Shown: positions 11,641 to 22,025 of the stretch, piece by piece
Layout: each line of letters opens with the position of its first letter
Position numbering within the stretch: position 1 is the first letter of the stretch
Assembly (NCBI GenBank): GCA_958510825.1
Contig: OY294049.1
Location: forward strand, 36,732,774 to 36,796,773
Direction: 5' to 3'
From: Brachypterus glaber
Taxonomy: Eukaryota > Arthropoda > Insecta > Coleoptera > Kateretidae
Length of the DNA stretch: 64,000 nucleotides
Notes under the pieces: model-generated
Told to the model about the DNA's origin: nothing
The model's database searches: none
The model's input: only the letters and a program-made list of their open reading frames with translations
Translations under genes and position numbers: made by a program

Positions 11641-12023
11641 CTGCAAATATGAAACACTGTATGGCTTTAAACTGCAGACAAGGTTAAAAACCATGTTTTT
11701 TGTGGCTTGACATTGTAAATGCAACAAAACACACATTTTTAAATAAAGCAATTAAGGTTATTTAATAATTTTATCAAATCAGTACTTAAAAAAGATTTTT
11801 ATTTAATTTTAGCACATATTTACAAATTATAATGCAAAAATTGAAGGTAATGTCAGATTGTTGTGACAGATATTAGGTTTAAATATTTAACAATAGATGG
11901 AGCAGTTTTAACTTTTTGAACTAAATTGATAAAAAACTGGTCAAATATTAAGAAAAACTAATAAACTTTATGTAATTTTAATGCAAAACTTTAAATTGCA
12001 TTAAATTATTCAATATTTCATGT

Positions 12024-12024
12024 T

Positions 12025-12054
<30 letters not shown>
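12024..12054. repeat. (TA)n microsatellite
   Basis: About fourteen TA units in intron sequence. Confidence 0.9.
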
Positions 12055-12058
<4 letters not shown>

Positions 12059-12639
12059 TGCTAATTTTGCTACAGTTTTCTTTACTTTTATAAACAAGAG
12101 ATGGCACTACATGTTCTCATTCTAACACTTGATACGGAATATTCATACCGTATCTAGAGCTAGAATGGATTCATTCTGTGTTTGAAAAGTGTGTGTATTT
12201 GCTTACATTCTAAAGCAGTCGTAGAAAAAAAATATTTTAGATATTTAGCTGTCGTGAAAAATGACATTTGACATTGAATTTATATCCAAGAATTATTTGT
12301 CTAGAACGATTTTTGAAAATTTTTGAAAATTCGAAACTACCGTATAATACTATTCTGGCACAGGCACTGTGAATAGTATAATAACTAAAAAGTTTTTAGA
12401 TTTTTATTTGAGTTTTAAAGCTCGTAATAGAAGTTTAAGGGGAAATAAAAATGTGATACTCAAAGGATTCGTTAAGTTATTTGAAAACCTTCAAACGGTT
12501 CACAGAAAGAATATATTTTTTTCTGTCAAAAGGAGTATATACTTTAAACTTCTTATTTTGTATATCATCTACTTCTTTCTTTTAATAAAAAATGCATTTT
12601 TTCTAGTTTATAAACTGCAAGTAAGTAAACGTTTATTTA

Positions 12640-12775
12640 TATTACATAACTAGTGTGGAAAGTGACATATTTCACGCAAGTGGGAAGGTTTACGAACGAG
12701 GCGTCAGGCGAGTGAGGAAACCGCACGAGTGTACGAAATACACTTTCCAACGAGTTATGTACACTATTTTTCCTA
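12640..12775. repeat. CG-rich foldback, second copy
   Basis: ACATAACTAGTGTGGAAAGT pairs with ACTTTCCAACGAGTTATGT; same architecture as 11495-11640. Confidence 0.6.
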
Positions 12776-13105
12776 CGATCCCGAAAAAATGTGAAGTTTC
12801 TTATTTTAAAATTTTATAATTTTTATTAATTTTTAAGAAAAGCAAAGCAGAAAATAATTATAAATAGCATACAAAATTTATATATGTAGGTATGTCAAAC
12901 AGAAATATGATTTTCATCTAGCTTTAGTTTTCTTGGTTTTATATTTAATAGATGTTTAATGGGTTGCCTATTCCTAAATAAATGCGAACTTGAGTTTGCT
13001 TATTAAATTAGATTTCTGTGGTTATGCTGCCATATAAGACAGTAAAATTGTACTGTTTTACATTTCATAAGAAAAATACTGTGTATTTTGATGTTTTTTA
13101 TGTAA

Positions 13106-13256
13106 GGAAACGTTCAAGTATTACGTAACGCAAATTTTGATAATTTTGGACCCCCCCCCCTGTAACGCTATTTTCCTATACCATTAACATGGGCCTAACA
13201 CTCCAAAATGACCCCCACCCCTCCCCTAGGAGCGTTACGTAATACTTGAACGTTCC
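13106..13256. mobile_element. Foldback MITE with G/C runs, copy 1
   Basis: Arms begin CGTTCAAGTATTACGTAACG and end with its complement; long C-runs flank an asymmetric centre (CTATTTTCCTATACCATTAA). Other copies are at 14562-14713, 33754-33899 and 37348-37487. Confidence 0.85.
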
Positions 13257-13326
13257 TAATGTAAGGTAACTAAATAAAAAATTAAGTAATTTTTATAAGA
13301 TCTAGACTGTCTAGACTAGACAGTAA

Positions 13327-13435
13327 TGGTGCCGTGATTAACTTACAAGATACATGGCGGCACTTCAAGCCAATCACGGCATCGCATTCTTATGTACTAT
13401 GTTGTTGTGCGAGCCTGTGGATATGCCCTTAGGTG
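13327..13435. mobile_element. Foldback MITE, GATTGGCT-palindrome type, partial
   Basis: AAGCCAATCACGGCATCGCA and GCGAGCCTGTGGATATGCCC match the full copy at 28189-28332. The end falls about 20 nt from the DGK exon 4 donor. Confidence 0.75.
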
Positions 13436-13455
13436 AAAAACAAGATAAGTCTTAC

Positions 13456-13626
13456 CAGTTTTCCCTCTGGTAGAACAATCGCTGTCAGATCTATGGTGTC
13501 CTAAAAGTTTTTCACTAAATCCGTGTATTTTTTCTACGAGAATCTCGCCGTATGTTGCCGGCTTATCGCCTCCACTCAACATTTTCTCCATGGGTTCTCC
13601 AACTGAATTGACAGTAGGCGTTGAAC
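13456..13626 (-). CDS. DGK exon 4 (linker)
   Basis: Residues 111-167. The sequence includes VGEPMEKMLSGG, YGEILVEKIHGFSEKLLGHH and an acidic/Ser stretch RSDSDCS. It is not similar to any vertebrate type I DGK segment I recall; the amphipathic KIHGFSEKLLGHH may be helical. 171 bp, phase 1 at both ends, so alternative inclusion is possible. Splice sites TTTCAG and gtaaga. Confidence 0.85.
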
Positions 13627-14169
13627 CTGAAACAAACCAATAAATGTTTAACGATGTGTACTTAGCACTAGGGTGGAGCGAAATAGTATATTCAGTCGCA
13701 GCGTGTTCTTTGTGAGAGACGGGTATGGCCGCTTAGGCGGATTTACTCTTGCATCATCGTAGATATGCACAGGACTTGATTTATTTTATGTTGTTTCGTA
13801 AAAATATTACTTTAATAGTAAAGTTTTAAGTAAATCGTGAATATTTATATTTTTATTTTTTATTTTGTGATGTTAAATTTTAACGTGGAACTGTTGAACG
13901 TGCACGTCGGAGCCCGGGTACGTAAACTGTATTTTTAGTCGTTACGGTCTTGGAACGTTTGACGCCATAGCAACACCGTAAAACACGGAACTCCAAAACC
14001 AAGGCTACCCGGAAACGTATTAAGCGATATTAGGATGTATCTAAGCGGTCGAAACGACCGCAGCCTCTACCTACAACGACCGACGCACTGAACGTGTTAA
14101 AAATTTTAAATAAAAAATCAAGCATCACCTTTTTTATATTTGTGAATTTTGTAGCCTAGGGCTGAGTAA

Positions 14170-14940
14170 AACATGGTCAAAATTAAAATTATCCTAAGAG
14201 AACTTTTTAAGAAAATCGACTTTCAGTTGTTTTTTATATTACACAAAGAAAGCAAATTATTTTATACGACTTTAAATGGGTGGGTAAAACCCAGTAAAAT
14301 ACTGTCTGATTTTTTCCAATTGTCACCTGAAAAGAATTCAAGGAATGCAAAACGCCTATGGAACATAAACAATCTTTTGAATACCACCTTTTCCTTGCTT
14401 CATTCCCCGGGTGCCAGTTATAAAAATTTTAAGAGCACAGCCCATAATGTTCAGCGCCGCCGGCAATTTTTTTAGAAATCTCAAGTTTTTGCATTTCCCA
14501 GGCACCTCAAAATTTGACATGTAAATAATTTTATAAATTCTATTAATTAAAAATTTTCATAGGGAACGTTCAAGTATTACGTAACGCTCCTAGGTGGGGG
14601 GGGGTCTTTTTAGAGTGTTACGCCCATGTTAATGGTATAGGAAAATAGCGTTACAGGGAGGGGGGGGGGGCAAAATGATCAAAAGTTGCGTTACGTAATA
14701 CTTGCACGTTCCCATATTAATTCGATAAGCAAAAATGAATCAATCATGCAGCAATTATTGCTTATCAAGAAAATTTTAAGATTTTATAGGTTTTCCGGAT
14801 AAGCAAACAATAAAATTTTAAATGGGTAGGGAAAACCTCCCTAAATACAACTTATCATGTTTAGCGCCGCAGGCAAAAATGTTTAGAAATATTGATGCTT
14901 TACATTTTTCAGTTTGATGGTTCATATTATTTTCTAAAAT
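14170..14940. repeat. Diverged direct repeats flanking a MITE
   Basis: Two related stretches (about 14270-14500 and 14800-14900) share TTTAAATGGGT...AAAACC and CAGCGCCGCCGGCAA/TAGCGCCGCAGGCAA. MITE copy 2 sits between them. A similar phrase is at 56740. No gene is supported, although a 100-codon frame exists. Confidence 0.45.
14562..14713. mobile_element. Foldback MITE with G/C runs, copy 2
   Basis: Ends GGGAACGTTCAAGTATTACG and its complement ending CACGTTCCC. Its G-rich run is on the plus strand. Confidence 0.85.
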
Positions 14941-15092
14941 CTAACAAAAATCGTAACATCAAAATTTTTTGAAAACAACAAGAAAAATAGTTAAAAAGTC
15001 TTAAAAAAAATAGTTTAAGGGTTTGGGGGGCTGCAGCCCGCCCGCCCCCGTGGTGTGCCACTGAGTATCTCACAAAAAAAGAAATATAATAT

Positions 15093-15120
15093 CGTTTTTT
15101 TTTTAATTTTATTATTTTTA
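15093..15120 (-). promoter_or_regulatory. Poly(A) signal and A-run 3' of the ATG9-like frame
   Basis: On the minus strand the stop TGA is followed within about 15 nt by AATAATAAAATT and ten A's. A hexamer this close to the stop plus an encoded A-run is what a retroposed poly(A) tail leaves. Confidence 0.6.
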
Positions 15121-16863
15121 TCATTTCAAAAACTCGATATTTAATGTTGATCTGTGTTTCTTAACGTTTTTTAATTTTGCATCTAAGTCGTCAGTGAAGA
15201 AAATCGACTTCCTTAGTTCCCCGGAATCTTTGCGATGTCTTTTCACAGCCTTTAAAAATTTATCAGCTTTATGTGGCGGCCTCCAGTCGGGATTATTAGC
15301 CACGAAGTTAATTAAGGATAACGCAACTTTTCCACTATGCGCAAATTGTTCTTCACTTTTATTTTTGTTATAGCGTACATCCATTTTAGTGAAAATACAA
15401 ACATCTCCTACTCCTTCAACTGTCATAGTGTACTTTTGAAAAAAATCTATATATTCTATAGACCTGGGATACATATAAAATAAAAGACAACACGGAATAA
15501 CTATGGGCGATATTAAATCTTCTATAATAGCAGTTATTCTTAATTGGAACAGCTGTTTAAATGCTCTCATAGTACTGGTTTTCCTTGGCGCTTTGTACCA
15601 GTTTTCTGGCAAATAATGTGTATAAATTACCACATTCGCAAGAAGATCTTCTGTGTCATTTATAGTGTATTTAGTTCTTTCAAAACTTTTACAAAAGGCC
15701 AACATTAAACCTAGACAAGACAAAATCATGATTACGCCACGCAATCTTAATAGATCTTGATCGATGATCGTCAGGACAATAAACACAGCCATAATAGATC
15801 CTGTTATAAACCCTATTTGATAAAAGATCATTTGAACAAGATGATTTGTAAATGCCGAGAGATACTGCTGAGATGGGGTATTTGATTCTTCCAGTCTATT
15901 GCTGATCTCGTGATCTAACTCGTTAAAATGTCGAAGGTACATTCGGGCATAGAACGACCAAGTTCTGAGTCCAAATTTACCCGGATCTCTTCTGAATTTG
16001 TCGGTGTAATAAAAAAACACATGAAGAAGCTGCCAAAACAAAAACAAGGGAGCTATAATTATATTTGCTATTGATAAATATAGGATATGTCTTCCTAGCT
16101 GATCTGCCAACTCCTGCCTTAAATCTTTATCGAAATATTCATCACGTAGTTTGACATGGTTTTTAAATGGCGACCAAGGTGACCAAAAGAATAACCAATA
16201 TACGTTATAGCGAAAGGTTCTCGTGTAATATAAAAACTCTCCAAATAATGGCACGTTAAATACTGGTGGGAGAAGTTTCTTCTCCACCATCCCAACCAAG
16301 AAGTCCTTGTGACGTAGAAGAAACTGGTAAACTTGTAATTCTGTTAATTCTTCAATTTGCCCGCACATTCCATAAACATGTTGAGCTTGCAATATCTTCT
16401 GCAATACCTCTTGCCACGTAAGAAATTCCAAATCTTTATCTCTTATTTCAAGTGCGATATTAAAAAACTCTTTTGTGTTCCAGTTTTGGATAGCTTGAAA
16501 TATTAATCTGAAAATCTTTAATGTTAATATAATTAAAGAAACAAATAGTATAACCCATGTTGTTAAGTTAAAGTTTCTAACACATTCACCAACTGGTAAA
16601 ATTGCTTCGCTTAATTTTCTGTGTTCCCCATGTTCGTCTTTTTGCAAGATGATTTTGTAGTTGAAACCATGGATTAAGAATACCGATATAAGTACCATGT
16701 ATATGTATTTATTCATTTCGAAAATTTCTTTCGAAAGCGAGCACATAAACCCATGGTTTATGTAATAATTATAAAGTCTGGTAAAAAATGAATCTAAGTC
16801 CTCAATATCTCTCCATTTATTTATGGTTTCACTTGAAAATTTGGACATGTTTACATTTATCAC
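15121..16863 (-). CDS. Intronless ATG9-like protein (probable retrogene)
   Basis: 580 residues, uninterrupted. ATG9 is a trimeric lipid scramblase of autophagy vesicles that feeds phagophore growth with ATG2. Family signatures are clear: WRDIEDLDSFFTRLYN at about 17, TWQEV at 149, ELTELQVY at 172, YLRHFNELDHE at 309-319, and IDFFQKYTMTVEGVGDVC near the end of the core. Hydrophobic segments lie at about 52-66, 102-122, 260-286, 352-373 and 379-398. Family members are usually about 800 residues; the long disordered C-terminal tail is absent, and the N-terminal extension is short. The motif after GVGDVC (IFTKMDVRYNKNKSE) departs from the usual SFAQMD-type sequence. It sits without introns in a DGK intron on the same strand. 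The ATG at 16863 is the first; a second at 16848 is possible. Intact length argues for constraint or recent origin. A functional parental ATG9 should exist elsewhere. Confidence 0.9.
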   Translation of the reverse strand: MINVNMSKFSSETINKWRDIEDLDSFFTRLYNYYINHGFMCSLSKEIFEMNKYIYMVLISVFLIHGFNYKIILQKDEHGEHRKLSEAILPVGECVRNFNLTTWVILFVSLIILTLKIFRLIFQAIQNWNTKEFFNIALEIRDKDLEFLTWQEVLQKILQAQHVYGMCGQIEELTELQVYQFLLRHKDFLVGMVEKKLLPPVFNVPLFGEFLYYTRTFRYNVYWLFFWSPWSPFKNHVKLRDEYFDKDLRQELADQLGRHILYLSIANIIIAPLFLFWQLLHVFFYYTDKFRRDPGKFGLRTWSFYARMYLRHFNELDHEISNRLEESNTPSQQYLSAFTNHLVQMIFYQIGFITGSIMAVFIVLTIIDQDLLRLRGVIMILSCLGLMLAFCKSFERTKYTINDTEDLLANVVIYTHYLPENWYKAPRKTSTMRAFKQLFQLRITAIIEDLISPIVIPCCLLFYMYPRSIEYIDFFQKYTMTVEGVGDVCIFTKMDVRYNKNKSEEQFAHSGKVALSLINFVANNPDWRPPHKADKFLKAVKRHRKDSGELRKSIFFTDDLDAKLKNVKKHRSTLNIEFLK

Positions 16864-17004
16864 TAAAAAAATGACATTTTAATTTGACTTTTATTAAAAA
16901 CACATGTACTTCGCAAAGATGACCAATAGATACAAAAACTAAGATGACTTTAAAGTCAACTATAGAACCCTGATTAGAGCTTTTGTACTATCAGGGTTGT
17001 CGAA

Positions 17005-17032
17005 TATTATTATTATTATTATTATTATTATT
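17005..17032. repeat. (ATT)n microsatellite, left of R4/Dong-like fragment
   Basis: About nine ATT units abutting the LINE fragment. Confidence 0.9.
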
Positions 17033-17522
17033 TAAAATAAAACCCGACAGGTCCACCTCGTCCTCCGATGACCGACGCGACGTGCGGGAAAACTGCGGCA
17101 ACTGCTCTCCACGTCCGTGGAGTAAGCCTCTACCGTGACCGGTTATCGTGTACTCTGAGTAAATTGAGAGACCCAAGGATTACTGCTTTCTGCATGCGAC
17201 CAGCTAGAATTTTGGCTGAGTCGCGACATGTCGGTAAGGTTTTGAGGTTAGAGAGAAAGCTGTCATTTATACCACCAAGGGATCCAATAAGCACCACCAC
17301 AGAACACTAGTTGAGCACCACCAGTTTTATAGAGTGGTCTGGATACAGTCCGTGGAGTTGAAAAAGAAGATCGCGATATTTTGTCCGCTTGTCCTCCTCC
17401 TTCAAAACAATGTTTCTTTCGGCTTGGCCGAGAACTCAATAACAAACATTGTTTTGGCATTGTGGTCGAGGAGGACGATATCTGGCTTATTGGCTTGTAT
17501 TTGCCTTAGGGTGGAGAATGCA
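17033..17522 (-). mobile_element. R4/Dong-like LINE 3' fragment with endonuclease remnant
   Basis: The minus strand reads RQIQANKPDIVLLD, then FVIEFSAKPKE, then after a frameshift KYRDLLFQLHGLYP and KTLPTCRDSAKILAGRMQKA. KPD followed fourteen residues later by E fits the PD-(D/E)XK restriction-like endonuclease at the C-terminus of R2/R4-type LINEs. Stops and frameshifts show it is dead. It is flanked on both sides by (ATT)n; Dong/R4 elements are known to target TAA repeats. GC content is visibly higher than the surroundings. Confidence 0.7.
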
Positions 17523-17575
17523 TATTATTATTATTATTATTATTACTATTATTATTATTATTATTATTATTATTG
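17523..17575. repeat. (ATT)n microsatellite, right of R4/Dong-like fragment
   Basis: About seventeen ATT units with one interruption. Confidence 0.9.
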
Positions 17576-17876
17576 TATAGATTTTCATTTATATGTGCAA
17601 CCCCTTAAATGGATCCATGGAGTTCATTAATGTTTAAAATTTTCAGATGTGGTCTTATGAAATAACACATTGTTTGCGGTATCATGCAGCGTATGCAATA
17701 GCGAAGGATTTATGTAGCGTATACACATTGTGTGTATTACACAATGTTTTATGTATACGTATTGTTCAGTGGACCCTTTAATAAACGATCCGTTTACTAA
17801 CAAACTTCCCTTTTCCTCTTTATTTAATGTTCGTTATAGCACGAGATTTGTTCGTTTTTAAGGGAACCAGATTCAC

Positions 17877-18484
17877 TTAAGGTCGATTCAGGCATAATTA
17901 TCACTAACTACACTAGACTGAATTAAGAAATTAAAAAATTAAGATAATTAAGAAACATAACCTTAAATTTTATAATAAATTTTCCGTGGTATGCAACAAT
18001 AAGGTAAATGCCAAATAGATAATAATAATAATGTAAATACGACTGAATAAGTTAAAAAAAATCAATATCTATTGCGCAGGAGGATTATTATTATATTTGC
18101 AGTTGTTGGGACTAAAAATCGTGCTTTAAAACCAACTTATCTCCAAAAGTTCCTTTTATTTTCTTATGTAACTACTGTGTTTTTTCCTTAACACTGAAAA
18201 TGTACGAATTTTTAAAATACAGAGGTGTCTTCATTTTAATTTTTTATACTTGGATAACGATTGTTTATAAAATTTTTCACTAAAGTTTGTGTATTTCAGA
18301 ATTTCTTTTTATATGGTGTATTTTAAGATTTTATCATTATTTTATGCTATACTTTATACTTTATCTTAATTGTTGCATACCACGGAAAATTTATTAAGAA
18401 TTTGAGGTTATGTTTCTTAACTTTATTAATTTTCTAATTCAGTTTAGTGTAGTTAGTGATAATTATTCCTGAATCGACCCTAAA
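17877..18484. mobile_element. Foldback element, TTAAGGTCGATTCAGG type
   Basis: Inverted arms of about 125 bp: GGTCGATTCAGGCATAATTA pairs with TAATTATTCCTGAATCGACC, and further in TTTTCCGTGGTATGCAACAA pairs with TTGTTGCATACCACGGAAAA. The centre is non-coding. Confidence 0.8.
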
Positions 18485-18659
18485 GGTAATATTGCCAAAA
18501 AAGCAATATTGTTTACGCACGTGAATAGACCTGATTATGCTCTTTTGGAAACAGTTTTTTAGTAATGGAGTTGTAACTTTATAACGTTAACATTATTAAT
18601 GATAAATATTTTATTTTTAATAATAATAATTATTGATTAAATTTAATAGTATTTTGTAA

Positions 18660-18800
18660 TCCTAGACGGAAAAGTGGTTGTAATAAATAAGAGACGCCTT
18701 AATTTCTGATCATTTATTAAAATAAATGCGATGCATTTCGGTTTTTAAAAAACCATCTTCGGGCATATAACATCTATAAAAAGTATAAAAGAAGCTTAAA
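18660..18800 (-). mobile_element. Possible Penelope-type terminus with hammerhead-like motif
   Basis: The minus strand reads CCCGAAGATGG, an A/T-rich loop, then CCGAAATGCATCGC. The GAAGATGG...CCGAAA arrangement is typical of many Penelope-like termini. No coding part is attached. Confidence 0.4.
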
Positions 18801-20460
18801 TAATAAGAAAAACTACAAAAAAAATATATAAAAAGTGGAAAATTTGTGAAAATTGAGCTTACCTATCTAAAAGGGTTTAAACCCAAAACAAATAAACACC
18901 AGTACAAAAAGATGATTTAAATGTAATCATCTTATTAATAATAACCATTAATTTAAATAAAAATAACACAAATTTACAAACTTTGGAAAAGTGGTTGTTT
19001 TTTGGGCCGAGAGAAGATATGGGTAGACGAGACCTGTCGAGCCTGGCCACTTTATGAGACCCAGAAAAATACCTATTGTTTTTCAACCTACACAAAAAAG
19101 AGTATAAAAAAGTACAAAATATTCAAAAGTTAGGTACTAGATGAGTATTTGGCAGATATGTTAAGAAATCAATATCAAGGAAAAGGTACTAAAAATGCTA
19201 TAAGTGGGTACAGTATTATTAAAATATTCCATCAACTAAATAGTTTTTAACCCTCAAAATTAAATTAAATGACCAAAAAGTCCAAAATACTGAAAAATTT
19301 GGTTTCTTTAACTAAAAGTTAAGTTAAACATATTGCGACATCTATAATTTTCGTATTTTATTCCCGTCTAGCACTTTCCGTTGCAAACGAGGCAAGAAAA
19401 ACACATTTCAACCTTTTGTATGACAAAAAGTAACTTATTATAAGTAATCCGCCTCACAAGCGTAATCGTAAAAAAAATAGTTTTATCTGTATAAAAATCT
19501 GACAAAGGAATCATACATTAATGTAATTTTTACTCGTTTTTTTGAAGACTTAACTGTAGATGTAATCTCTCATGCATACATCATCTTTCATGAGAATATC
19601 AGTTACAAAACACATTAATGCAAGGACCTTATAAGCATTATAGGTCTTTGCATATATGCATAATCGCTTTGCTAAAAACCTTTCATGGTATTTAAGAAAA
19701 TATATGCATTAGATCACAATTTAGCATGCCTAATCCCTTTAAAAAGGTCGCATGTTAACTTTAAGTACCTTTTAATATTAAGAAATCATCGCTTTTAAAT
19801 AAGTAATAAAGTAAAAATACACCTTTGTTGTATAAAATATTTAGTGTTAGCAATAAATCGAGCAATAAACATGTTTATTGCATGTTTTAGGAGTAAGCAC
19901 TGTTGCAGCTTTGCAGATTTTTTTTTTTAATTTAAATTTAAATTTTCTGAAATGTAAATACTAGCAAAACATAGATCTATGCAGGAGTAGGTACCCACCT
20001 CGCTCGTGAGATAAAAAGTTATAAAATATTCAAAAGTCGCGTCTCAAATTTCAGCCGCACATTTTTTTGTCCTATGTAAATGCGTCTACTACTGTACTCA
20101 TAGTGCGATATGCGTCTAAAGTAGTCATGCTGATTCATTACTACGTTAAAATGTTTCCTTAAGGCCAGCATTTTAAAATACTTTGAAGTCATTGACCATT
20201 TTAGCGAACTAAGTGTAACATTTTCTGAGCAACTGATTAATACATTTCTCAAAATATGATTTTTGAGATTTTCGATAAGATTTACCAGATTTCTGAAAAA
20301 TTTTCAAAATCTTTTCAAAAATTACCGATATTTTGTTAAGATTTTTGAAGGACTTCCGAAGATTTGTATATATATTCCTATAAGTGGTTCCACCCCTCGT
20401 GTGTCTAAAGGACTAACCATGTATTTTTTGAACTTTATCATGTTTATAATATATTACCTT

Positions 20461-20972
20461 ATATCTGTGGGTTGGTTCTAAAAGGACCAATGTCAAAAAT
20501 TTGGAACGGATACACTAAGTCAAACATTGGCCGTTTTAGAAGTTCAACAGAAATGTTTATTGAAAACACACATCGGCACTTGTCGCTTAAAATCTACATT
20601 TATCTTACAAGCATTGATATTGGCCTTTTTAGGTTATATAGAAGCCGAGTGTGTCAGATACGACAGATTCAGGTTGCAAGTCTTTTGAAACTCAAAGACT
20701 CAACCAAGAGGAACTAAGAGATCTCTCCTGGGCTAATATCCTGACCTTTATTGAAAGGACGGGCAGGTTCAAGGAAGACTCAAATTAGTAAATGGCTGGG
20801 ATTGCCTGGGGTGACAAAAAGGGCCATAAATGGCCTAGTTGTCCGGCTTTGGCCAACCCAAAAATTTACTACTACTACTTTAGGTTATACAGATCTAAAA
20901 AATATAATTCGGCGGTATAAGTCATAACAAGGAAATAGTGACATTTGCCCTTTTAGAACCAAGCCACAGATA
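20461..20972. mobile_element. TIR element with inserted LINE tail
   Basis: ATATCTGTGGGTTGGTTCTA at the left pairs with TAGAACCAAGCCACAGATAT at the right; the TIR runs about 35 bp. The centre contains the LINE-like fragment described separately. Confidence 0.7.
20680..20882 (+). pseudogene. Non-LTR retrotransposon C-terminus and 3' tail
   Basis: A frame ending at a stop reads LNQEELRDLSWANILTFI then ERTGRFKEDSN. W.NIL.FI..TGR is the typical end of LINE ORF2 proteins of the R1/Jockey/I groups. About 120 nt of untranslated sequence and a short (TAC)n tail follow. Clade assignment is not possible from this piece. Confidence 0.5.
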
Positions 20973-21318
20973 TAATATAATATGGTATTCAAGACCGCTT
21001 GATTGTAGAAAAAGTGTAAAATGTGTGGCTCAAACAAGAGACGCTCAAGATTCACCTCTTGCCGTAGGCAATACAGTGTAGAGAAACAAAGGTAGTGTCA
21101 AGCTATTATCCACGCCTACTTAACATCAAAAAGAATACACAATTTTGCTTTTAGCACGGAAAAATCTAATTTTCTACTTTTTAGTTTAAGTGTGCACATG
21201 GACGTCGTTTCGGGGGGAGGCAATGGGAAACCCCCTGGAAAATAAAATTGACACTAAATTTGTATTTAATACTAAAACTAGTTAACTAGCCCACCCAGCC
21301 AGTCTAAAGCTTTAACTA

Positions 21319-21381
21319 GAATGTTAAACCGCGGCGGCGCGCCGCCGCGTAGCATTAATGCTTCTTTAAACATTCTTATTT
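21319..21381. repeat. GC palindrome in AT-rich DNA
   Basis: A perfect 20-bp palindrome at 21330-21349 (CGCGGCGGCGCGCCGCCGCG) is flanked by outer inverted arms AATGTTAAA and TTTAAACATT. This may be a tiny foldback element. Confidence 0.8.
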
Positions 21382-21922
21382 GATGCAGGGGCTTATAAGA
21401 GGCTTCTTAGAAGGTCCCAGCACAATTAAAACGGTATCCCTTGCATTTCTTTAATCATTCTTAGCATATCCTGAGCAAAATAGTTATGCTTCTAAGAAGC
21501 ATACTCTCCTTCCGGCTATTTGTTTTAAGAAGTTTCTTGTGCTATCGGGGTTTACCAATAAATAGTGTTTATTAAAGGTCGAATTTAATTTCAAATTTAA
21601 TGCATATTATAATATTAATATTAATAATACAATTTGGGTTATACAATAAAAATCTGTTGCTCTATGCCCCCTGGTAAAAGTCTTTACGACGCCCATGGAT
21701 GCACATTCCGTATGTTTCGAGGTAGTAAAGTCGGAAAGAATTTCATTTCATTTCTAACGAAATAAAAACGAGGATAAAGTATTTTATTTTAAATTAAAAA
21801 AAATAAAAACTTAATTAGGCAAAAATAAAAAAAAAAGAGTTAAGAATAATTTCATATGGGTATTATTCAACAAACTGTTGAGGCATCTTCGCTTAAATTG
21901 TTATTTTAAAAATTTCTAGTTA

Positions 21923-22025
21923 AAATATATTATTGAGATTGCCTAGCAACAACTTTTAATAAATATTACTATAAAGGGTTCACTAATGAATTACGTTGTT
22001 GCTAGGCAGTCTCAATAATATGTTT
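21923..22025. mobile_element. Short foldback MITE, TTGCTAGGCA type
   Basis: ATTATTGAGATTGCCTAGCA pairs with TGCTAGGCAGTCTCAATAAT; arms about 30 bp, spacer about 45 bp. Confidence 0.8.

Noticed and set aside
14173..14475. 100-codon frame
   Set aside because: Overlaps diverged direct repeats and has no recognised domain.
17334..17630. 98-codon frame ending in a poly-Tyr run
   Set aside because: The Tyr run is translation of (ATT)n; the real signal is on the other strand (LINE endonuclease remnant).
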